From Iris pallida (taxonomy: Eukaryota; Streptophyta; Magnoliopsida; Asparagales; Iridaceae), in the NCBI GenBank assembly GCA_029216955.1, contig JANAVB010006999.1:3003102-3067101 (forward strand): a DNA stretch of 64,000 bases, written 5' to 3'. Under the pieces are notes generated by a model, which was not told the origin of the DNA, ran no database searches, and saw nothing but the letters and a program-made list of their open reading frames with translations. The translations under genes were made by a program, and so were the position numbers. Shown here piece by piece: positions 56,406 through 64,000 of the stretch. The first letter of the stretch is position 1, and each line of letters begins with the position of its first letter.

Positions 56406-56720
56406 GATACCGCAGCCAAGGAAGCAGAATGGCTTCGGGAGCTCATATATGATCTTCCAGTGGTTGGGGCACAAATACCGGTAATACCGATATACTGCGA
56501 CAACCAGGCGACTGCGGCGGTGGCATCAAATGACCTCTTTAACGGGAAGAAGAGGACTGTGCGGCTGAAGCACATGGCAGTACACGATCTTATCAAGAGA
56601 GGTGTTATTCCAGTGATTGATGTTCGGAGTCAGGAGAACCTGGCGGATCCGTTCACCAAGGGCCTCAAGCGCCAGCTGGTCGATGACACATCTTGTAAAA
56701 TGGGCTTGAAGGCATTCTGA
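56406..56720 (+). pseudogene. Copia RNase H, second half
   Basis: Continuation of the frame cut at 38007. After removing the insertion and one GATAC copy it reads LDTAAKEAEWLRELIYDLP, then YCDNQATAAVASN, KHMAVHDLIKRG and ENLADPFTKGL, the standard end of copia RNase H, stopping at 56718-56720. The frame is open throughout. Confidence 0.92.
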
Positions 56721-57004
56721 TATTAGTTATTGTATTCCTACTATAAAGTTTTATGCTATTAGTTCAAAGATTTATCTACTAGGCATCTAACTTTTGGTTC
56801 AAGGGAGGACCATTAACTGGAAGAATATCAAAAACGGTGGGTACATGTTCTATAGGGCATGAAGAGGTTACGGACCTATAATCACTGTTGTCTACTGTTA
56901 TTTTCTGCGAAAAATGGTTCTTGTGGGAAGGTTGGCTTAATTGCCTTAATGAGTTCTCAGGCAGAGTGAATGCCTGGTATGCTTTACAGGAAGCACGGTA
57001 GAGC

Positions 57005-57470
57005 AGCACTACAAGGAGTGAAACTCCATGTTACAGTGGGGTGACTCCACAATGAGGTTCCTATATGTGGGGTGCTGCCCAGGACTAGGATAAAGCCTCA
57101 GCTTTGCAGGCCAAGTCACAGCGGCGTAGCACCGCAAATAGGCAGTTAGCCTAATGTTGTATGTTAAAATAAAGAGGGGTGTAGTCAGCACTACAAAGAG
57201 GAGGAGTTCCTCATGTTACAGTGGCACGACACCACGATGAGGTACCCGGTTAGGGATAAAGCCTCGGCCTTGCAAGCCATGTCGTTGCGGCGGAACACAG
57301 CAAAGGAGCCTAAGGCTTCATGCTGGATAGTTTGGCACTATAAAGAGGCGATTGCCTCATGCTACATTAGTATGACACTACGATGAGGTTTTCGGTACGG
57401 GGTAAGGCCTCGGCTTTAAGCCATGTCATAGCGGCGTAGCACCGCAAGGGAAGCGTAAAGCGCTTCATGC
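57005..57470 (+). repeat. Three structured tandem units in the copia 3' region
   Basis: Units start near 57005, 57187 and 57334. Each has the same linear plan: hairpin 1, ATGTTACA-like spacer, hairpin 2, ATGAGGT, AAGCCTCGGC-like block, hairpin 3, hairpin 4. Stems change but stay paired. Hairpin 1: GGAGT/ACTCC, GAGG/CCTC, GAGGC/GCCTC. Hairpin 2: GTGG/CCAC, GTGG/CCAC, TAGT/ACTA. Hairpin 4: TAGGC/GCCTA, GGAGCC/GGCTTC, GAAGCG/CGCTTC. It lies between the pol stop and the 3' LTR, so it would be in the 3' part of the element RNA. Confidence 0.8.
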
Positions 57471-57804
57471 CATGTCTCTTTATAATGAACTCACCTATAA
57501 TGTATGGACAAAGAGATATTGGGCCGTCTCTTGAGGGTAAACTTGTAGATGCCTAAAATTATACACTGAAACCAGGCTGGCACAGGGCCTTTAATGTGTA
57601 GCCAGAAGCACATGTAACTACATTATGTGAGTGGAAAGAATTTCAGCTATGATGCAGAATTCAAGGCTTAGTCCATTCTTGTATTATAGTCTGTTGTTTG
57701 AACCATGTGGGAAGATTCAAGTCGTCAGCGACATCTCTCCTGATGCATGATGGACAGTTACTATGGGGAACACTTATACTCATATATAGAGATATGTGGG
57801 AGAT

Positions 57805-59193
57805 TGTTGGGTTTTGATCTTTTTCAAAGTAAATTTTAGTCCCACATCGGCTAGACCAAAGGACTTGTATCTTTATATATTAGCTTTGCTAGTTTAGAGA
57901 TACATATGTGGTGTGGAGGTGCACATGGGTGTGCCATGTGGGGTTATTTTTCTAATAGGAAAAAGGCTAAATCAACAATTGAAAGCATTCATGCTTTTTG
58001 CTCTTGGGAAATTTATTTCCATGGGAGCTAAGCCCCGTAGGGGCTTAGCGACTCGGACTCGGACTCGAACTCGGGCTCATGGGCTCATGAGGCGTAATGT
58101 GGCATTTTGTTGGCACACTTTGCACTTAGCACGTCAGCATCGTCGTTAGGTGCATAGTGCGCTTTAATTGTGCTCATTGCACGAGCCACTTGCGCTGCCA
58201 CGTTGCGCAAGCCTAGTTGCGCAAGCCAGTTACGCAAGCCCAGTTGCGCAGCCCAGGTGCGCGCCCAGGTTGCGTCCAGTTTGCACTTGGTTGTGCGGGT
58301 GCGCTGGGTTGTGCGGGTTGCACGGGCGCACGGGTTGCGCGGGTTACGCGGGTTGCACGGGCGCGCGGGTTGTGCGGGTTGCGCATATGCGCTGGTTGTG
58401 CTGCGTGCGCCGCATGCGTAATACGTGCAGTGCGCGCAGTGTGCACAGCTCAGTGCGCGCTCTGTCGTACGGAGTGCAAGGAGAACAGGTTGCGCGCAGT
58501 TGGCACAACTTGCAGCAGAACGTGCGTTTGCACGTTCTGGGCGGTTGCTACATGTTCGGGGTGATTTTTACCATGACCCTAACTTTGTGGCAACCGAGCA
58601 GTTGCTGCATGGCCTATATAAGGCATCCTCTCTCTCACAAGATGACAGATATAAAAATAATAGACGCCACTACAGAAAGTTTACGAAGTGTTTTTTAACA
58701 CAAGTAAACAGAAAATTCAGAATTGTTTTTTAACACAGTTCAGATCGGAATTTTCCAGCAGCCTTCGAGAGAGAGGAAAGGCGCCGCACCAGCGTTGCTT
58801 TTGCTCAGGAGTTCGTGTCCATCCGAGGAGTCAGAAGAGCAGGAGTGTTCCAAATTCTCCGACGAACTTGCTGGTTCCTGGAAGCTGTTCGTGTGGGGCG
58901 AATAAAGCTTTGAGCAACGGTGATTATTCACCCCAACAGGAGTTCTTCCATCTTTCGCCAGTCACCTTCTTCATTGCTGCCAGTAATTCTAATTGTATCT
59001 TCTTTTTAGAAGTACTACGATCGATTGCTGTGGATTACGAATTTTTTTAGATTCTCGTAATACTAAAACGAGATTTTTTTAGATCTTCGTTATACTTGCG
59101 CAACCTTCCTAGAAGTGTTGCGTTAGAACATTGTTTTTACAATTGTTTCATCTTCTCTATTTTCTATCGAAAAATTGTGCCCCGACACTAACA
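57805..59193 (+). repeat. 3' LTR of the copia element
   Basis: 1,389 bp, TGTTGGGTTTTG to CACTAACA, preceded by a purine-rich ATGTGGGAGAT tract. It holds a TGCGC-rich low-complexity section (58190-58500) and a TATA box CTATATAAGG at 58614-58623. These lie in segments missing from the 5' LTR. Confidence 0.92.
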
Positions 59194-59198
59194 TATTT

Positions 59199-60550
59199 AA
59201 ATTCGATCACAAAGACTAATTTAGGACAATCTATTTTCCTAAAATAACCATATCGTCCCTTGAAGACCTTTACGACAACAAATCAAGCAAGATAGCAAAT
59301 AAACCAAACAATACCAATCAAGAATACAAACACATACACAAAAAATATATTATGGTTCGGCCTAGATCGACCTACGTCCACGAGGCTAGAAGAGATTGAA
59401 TCAACATGATAACTTTACAAAGATTACACAAACATCTACATGTTACAAAATGCACCCGCAAGGAGATCTCCAACGAGGTCTCCTCTTACTCTCTTGATGA
59501 CTCATTTAGTTGCTTCTCTTAGGAACTAAATATCATCATCCTTAGTTTCAAGCCCACTTTTTAGGGCATGAAGAGACCCTTAAATACGACCACCCCAATC
59601 CCTGAAGTTAGGATAAATATGGTCCCTCAATATAATCTTTTTTAATCTGAATTGTTCCCTGAAATAGTCTGATCATGAGCCATTGACGTATTGACGATAT
59701 ACCCTCGATATGATTGTTGATGTGCACACGATTGGGCACAAAACTTGGTGGGCCATTTTTGCACTTTTTAGCAAATCGATGTTATATCGAAGACATGTCG
59801 ACGATATAATAAGCTAATACTATTGTCTCTTTTAAGCCCCATATTGATGCTATGACTCTCCCGAGCTTCTCGAATCATTAAACGACATCTATAGCCCTCG
59901 TAGTTGAACATGAATCATATACAACAATCTTTACCTTGGCTTGTCGTTCAATTAGCCACCCGATGATGATGTTGTTGATACCTCCGTTGCACCTTTAATT
60001 TTAGCTCCAGTTTGGTGTTCCCTTGCCCACTAAAAGTTATCATCGACACATTCTTTGACCATATCTACAAATTGACCACGATCCTCGCACCTGGATCGAG
60101 CATCTTCTTCAAACCCGAGTACTTGAATAGAAGTCAATGTGGAGTAGAACTTCTTCATAGAGATCACCTTAGTAGCATGTCTACCGGGTTCACCTTACTA
60201 TCAACCTTTAAAAAATTCTCTCTTTATTACACCACTTGTTTATCTTGTGATACCATATATCAAATGTTTTTTCATCCGACTATGGTATACTGAACTCTTT
60301 GAGAGATTAGTTGCAATTTGATGGTCACAAAATTAAGGGACTTGTATTTTCTTGAATCCGAACTTGCCAACTATATATGCCTCTTAACCAATTATAGGGC
60401 CTCCTTCAATGCATCTTCTGTTGCCATGTATTCTGACTCAGTAGTGAAAGTGCCATAATATCCTAGAACATCGAATTACAACTAATTAGAGAACCTACAA
60501 GATTGTAGATGGCCCATAGTTGGTTTTATTTTATCCAAAACTAGCGTAAT
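59199..60550 (-). pseudogene. Low-gene DNA with eroded copia remnant
   Basis: On the minus strand at about 60360-60460 the translated sequence includes TTESEYMAT and a broken RNase H end, so a copia element once lay here in reverse orientation. Near 59350 the motif GTTCGGCCTAGATCGACCTACG-like (split here) is of a kind seen in plant copia LTRs. Small plus-strand ORFs, for example at 60012, are not genes. The region is otherwise unremarkable. Confidence 0.5.
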
Positions 60551-61879
60551 TGTCATGACCCGCACCCGGATATACGAATACGAATACGTGGGCCACGCCA
60601 AGCCTACGCCGCGGTATCGACGGTAGAACGCTGTCTAGTACCCAATAAATTTACACTACATCTAGAAGGTCCATGAACTACAAATGTACTCAATCATAAC
60701 CCAACATCTAAAGAAGATAAGACATGAAAGATAACTAAGGCACAAAAACAATAGAAACTACTAGAAGGAATCATAAGACAGAAAAATAAAGAAGGAAAAA
60801 CAAGACCAACTAAGGATAACTACCAGGCAACTCACATAGGAGGATAGTGAGATCCACCTCAGCTAGCAACATCATGAAGTCCAATAATGGTATAACAACT
60901 CCTAAAATATTATCAACGGTATCCTGTCAGAAAAATGAGCAAGTACAAACACTAACAGTAGTTCCATGTGAATTGACAAATTCTATAAGAGACAGTATAA
61001 TGAAATACAAGACAAAGATATAGGAAGACTTGGGAACCGTTCGGAAGCCGAGTTACAAACCATAAACCAAACAAGGATCGGGGTTGTAACCCTTCTCCCG
61101 AGCAGAACTTAGTCTCCCATCAAGGTACAATATAAGGGCATGTAAAACATGTGAGTAACTGTATATCATAGCATGGTGAGAAAGTACTGAATGTAGAACA
61201 GAGCAGAATATAAGATAAGATAAAGTAAATATAAAATGTGCCTTGAATTATTTGAGCGTTATGTGATCGATTTTGGGTAGGTGACAGGACAGGTTATCCA
61301 CTTGGCCCGACAATCACAAAAAAAATCTCTGGAAAGGGTCATGCCGGCCAACCTGGATAACAAGTACACAGAGGAATCTGCTACACCCTACGTGAGGTGA
61401 GAGTGGCACAAGCATAAGATATAGTGACATGGTGGCTTTGATCACATAATCCCTAATAATTCTCCATCCCCGAACAGTATAATGGACCTGGACATGACAT
61501 GTCATGACACGGGATTGCCTAAGAGGATAGCTACTTTCTCTTAGGAATCGGTGTCTATACAAGTACAGGGAACAAGACAGGAAATATACATATATACCAA
61601 GAAAATTCAGGAACAACATCTCATGTCATGATCCAACGTATACTAGTCCGTGAACTATCGTGACTGGAAATCGAGTAAGACACTACAACTGAATCGGATA
61701 TAGCAAATATCAAGACAATGAAAACTATCAATGAATGTACTTGCCTGCGGTCCTGAGCTGTCAAATGGGGTCGATGCTCAGAATGATGCCACAGACCTAA
61801 AGATAAGATATATATAAGCAAATTAGGGTTCAACAGTGTTAGGCTTGATTCTATAGTATAAGCTACGCAATCTAGGTCA

Positions 61880-62115
61880 GACTCAGTCAACTAAGTCAAA
61901 CTAGGTCACACTGAGTTACACTAGGTCAAACTAGGTCACAGGAAGTCAAACCAAGTCAAACTAGGCTAATGTTGACTAACAGTTGACTTTTCGTCAACTG
62001 GTCAACTCATGTCAAGTTCTAGACATTCCTAGGCCAAGTGTTGACTGATAGACTTTTGGTCAAAGCAGTCAAACTTGGTCAACCGAGGTCAAAACTAGTC
62101 TAAGCATACTATTCC
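61880..62115 (-). repeat. GTCAA (W-box core) cluster in the LTR
   Basis: At least a dozen GTCAA/GTCAC words within 235 bp, many as AGTCAAAC or GGTCAAAC. Read on the LTR's sense strand they are TTGAC, the core of WRKY-type W-boxes. It may equally be a simple tandem repeat. Confidence 0.65.
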
Positions 62116-62463
62116 TAATATTTACCTACCAAGATACCATATATCTTGGTCAAACAGGATCACTCTAAATTAAGAATTAAAATATCAAGTTGCACCTCGT
62201 TATACGTACATCGAAACCTACGACACGCAAATCGAGATAAGATAATCAACAGTAAGGTTAATAATCTTATCACTGTGATCCACATGATCATCTTGCCAAT
62301 TTCAGCGATGTGAGGTCACTGGAATCGACTGTTCTCAGTTTTGTTGTACTAATTCCAAAATACGAACTAAATAAGAATTAATTATAATAAAGGTAATACA
62401 CAGAGAAATATCTACAAACAATGTCGGATGATAAAACAAACATCACCAACGTGTCCAGAATGG

Positions 62464-63175
62464 TCAAATCAGCTAGGATAGCCTATCCATAAGTCCAATT
62501 TGGACACCGGGATAAAAAGGTAATTTCGGATCAAAATGGTGTCCGTGTCGGACCCACTTTGTACCGAAAAATGTGCAAGAATACTAGTCCACTAAAGCTA
62601 ACAAATTATCTGTCTACGAATCCAGAATGACAATACAAACTCAACGGTATATCCGAAATTGGATTCCGATGATCCGATCTCAGATTGGTCCGTTGACCCG
62701 GGTATTGGAAACCGATTTACACGAAAAAGCGTGTCGGAGATAATGTCCTCAAAACTTAGCAAATTACATGTCAACGAGTCCAGAATGACGATACAAACCC
62801 AACGGTATATCCGAAATTGGATTCCGATGAGCCGATCTCAAAATGATCCGTTGACCGGAATATTGGTATCCGACTTGCACCGAAATGCGTGCCGGAACCA
62901 ATGTCCACTAAAACCTAGCAAATTATATGTCAACGAGTCCAGAATGACGATATGAACTCAATGGTATATCCGAAATTGGATTCTGATGAGTCGACGTCAA
63001 AAAGTCCCGTTGACACAGACTGTGGGGCCGCTTTGTACCGAAATGCGTGCCAGGGCCCACGTTCTCTAAATCTAACAAACTTTATATAAAAACGTGCCAG
63101 AACGACGCCGTGAGTCTACTGGTGGTGTAAGAAATTGAATTCGGAGTCCCGGGTTCAAAAATAGAATTTTACAAG
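62464..63175 (-). repeat. 158-bp tandem repeat in the reverse LTR
   Basis: The anchor CCAGAAT(G/C)AC starts at 62622, 62780, 62939 and 63097, spacings of 158-159 bp. Each unit has GGTATATCCGAAATTGGATTC, GATCCGTTGAC, CACCGAAATGCGTGCCGG and ACCTAGCAAATTA-like words. The outer copies are more diverged. Confidence 0.9.
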
Positions 63176-63589
63176 TTAGAAATTAGGAATTCGGACGGCC
63201 AACTTTGGCGTCGAATTCAACCAACCAAACGTGCTCACAATAAAATGAAACTGAAATGACAGAAAGAGGGTTATACCAGCTATGCACAGGAACTGGTGGC
63301 ACACCAGACGGAGCTGCGACGACGGAGTTACGAGCTGACGAAGTCGGCTCCACAAAACTGTCAAAAAATAGTTCAAATTAAAATGTCAACTTGGTGGCCG
63401 ATTTTGATCTATCAAACGATAAAATTAACGGATGGAATTTGAGAGGGATGAAGGGGTATATACCGAGATTGTGACGGAGCAAATAAATCATCGATCCAAC
63501 GGTCGGATTTCTCGAAAAATGCGTATAAAGTTGCTACGATGAAACACGAATTCTGAAATTCGTCCGCGCGTGCGTCGACGGGATTTCGT

Positions 63590-63830
63590 CCAAAATGCAC
63601 GAAACGCCTAGGCGGCGCGTCCTGGAGGACGGTGGCCGCCACGGGTAGGTGCGCCCGAGCCAGGGGTTGCCGGCCACGGCGGCGGCGGCCGGCGGCAGCG
63701 CCGTACGACGGTGCGGCGGCACGCAACGGCGGCCCATGCACGCACTGCTGCTGCTGCGTGCTGCTGCAGCTGCTCGCTGCTGCTGCTGCGCATACGGTGG
63801 CACCGGCGGGGCTGCCCGACGGCGGTGAGG
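63590..63830. other. GC-rich, CpG-dense island in the LTR
   Basis: A sharp rise in GC content with CGGCGGC and GCTGCTGCTG runs. It opens long frames in several directions at once (for example minus 63412-63906), all low-complexity Ala/Arg/His. I treat it as a composition island near the LTR transcription start, not a gene. Confidence 0.6.
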
Positions 63831-64000
63831 ATGGTGGTAGTGATGAATGGTGATGGTGGTGGTAGTGAATGGTGATGGTGGTGGTGTTACTCTCTTGAAG
63901 AACCAAGAAGAAGAAGAGGAGAAGAATGAATGAAATGAAGAAGGAGAAGGAGTGTGAAAAAGAAGAAGAGAATGGGGAGGGGTATTTGTATGTCGGCTGA

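Larger units (their letters stand above)
33607..59193 (+). mobile_element. Ty1/copia retrotransposon split by a nested gypsy element
   Basis: The 5' LTR (33607-34383) and 3' LTR (57805-59193) both run TGTTGGGTTTT to CACTAACA. The flanks are TATTC (33602-33606) and TATTT (59194-59198), a TSD with one mismatch. Gag, protease, integrase, RT and RNase H are in copia order on the plus strand. The host element without the 18.4-kb insert would be about 7.2 kb. Stops, frameshifts and the insertion make it inactive. Confidence 0.93.
60551..64000 (-). mobile_element. Second Tekay-like LTR, reverse orientation, cut by the window end
   Basis: In reverse it ends GGGTCATGACA at 60551. It shares the GGTTACAACC hairpin block (61040-61105 reversed) and the pyrimidine-rich leader at its far end (63900-64000 matches the style of 700-800) with the LTR at 500-3240. 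It must extend slightly beyond 64000. Overall similarity is at family level, not identity. It has three internal features of its own: a GTCAA-rich cluster, a 158-bp tandem repeat and a GC-rich island. Confidence 0.75.

Noticed and set aside
58190..58500. Dense TGCGC/GCGCAA repeats as a possible coding or regulatory array
   Set aside because: Irregular low-complexity sequence in the copia 3' LTR without fixed period. Frames through it are shadow products.
63412..63906. 164-codon minus-strand frame with poly-His and Ala-rich parts
   Set aside because: It lies in a CpG-dense low-complexity island of an LTR where several frames are open at once. No domain is recognisable.
1..64000. CRISPR arrays, bacterial operons, rRNA or provirus of animal type
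   Set aside because: None is supported. All repeats found are explained as plant transposon parts or simple tandem repeats.

Overview
The window is repeat-dominated nuclear DNA from a flowering plant. The evidence is the mix of Ty3/gypsy (Tekay-like chromovirus and Tat/Ogre-like), Ty1/copia, plant-type CACTA (En/Spm), hAT and Tourist-like elements, together with GT-AG introns, plant TATA boxes and a plant mobile domain (PMD) protein. I found no rRNA, canonical tRNA, CRISPR or bacterial feature, and no host gene that can be called confidently outside transposons. The species cannot be named from the sequence.

Layout. 1-3240: the 3' end of a Tekay-like gypsy element (integrase/chromodomain tail, polypurine tract, 2.74-kb LTR). 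3241-8361: AT-rich DNA holding an 881-bp hAT-type element with a perfect 8-bp target-site duplication (TSD), then copy A of a duplicated block. 8362-27331: a 19-kb CACTA element (CACTA-1, TSD ATA). Its second gene is interrupted by a complete second element, CACTA-2 (16601-26434, TSD TGC). CACTA-2's transposase is in turn interrupted by a 714-bp hAT MITE (21030-21743, TSD CATGTCGA). 27332-33606: a hAT terminus, copy B of the block, a foldback MITE, a Tourist-like MITE, and an eroded copia fragment. 33607-59193: a copia retrotransposon split inside its RNase H by an 18.4-kb Tat/Ogre-like gypsy element on the minus strand (38008-56405, TSD GATAC). 59194-60550: low-gene DNA with a minus-strand copia remnant. 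60551-64000: part of a second Tekay-like LTR in reverse orientation.

Almost every coding region is broken by stops or frameshifts, so these are fossils, but TIRs, LTRs, TSDs and splice sites still allow exact reconstruction of the order of insertion. Each CACTA element carries two genes: a TNP2-type transposase (Transpos_assoc, Transposase_21, DUF4218, DUF4216, acidic tail) and a Transposase_24-like protein. Their subterminal arrays use related but different motifs. The Tat/Ogre-like element has an extra ORF upstream of gag, gag, protease, RT-RNase H, a second RNase H, integrase, and on the opposite strand a PMD gene with its own TATA box, intron and coiled-coil tail.

Most notable: (1) five copies of a conserved ~22-nt core at 45221-45521, each held between flanks that differ in sequence between copies but stay complementary within a copy, immediately downstream of the PMD gene; (2) a three-unit array in the copia 3' region (57005-57470) with the same kind of covarying hairpins; (3) the antisense PMD gene itself; (4) a 150-bp-arm hairpin in CACTA-1; (5) a copia 5' LTR lacking a segment that holds a strong TATA box in the 3' LTR.
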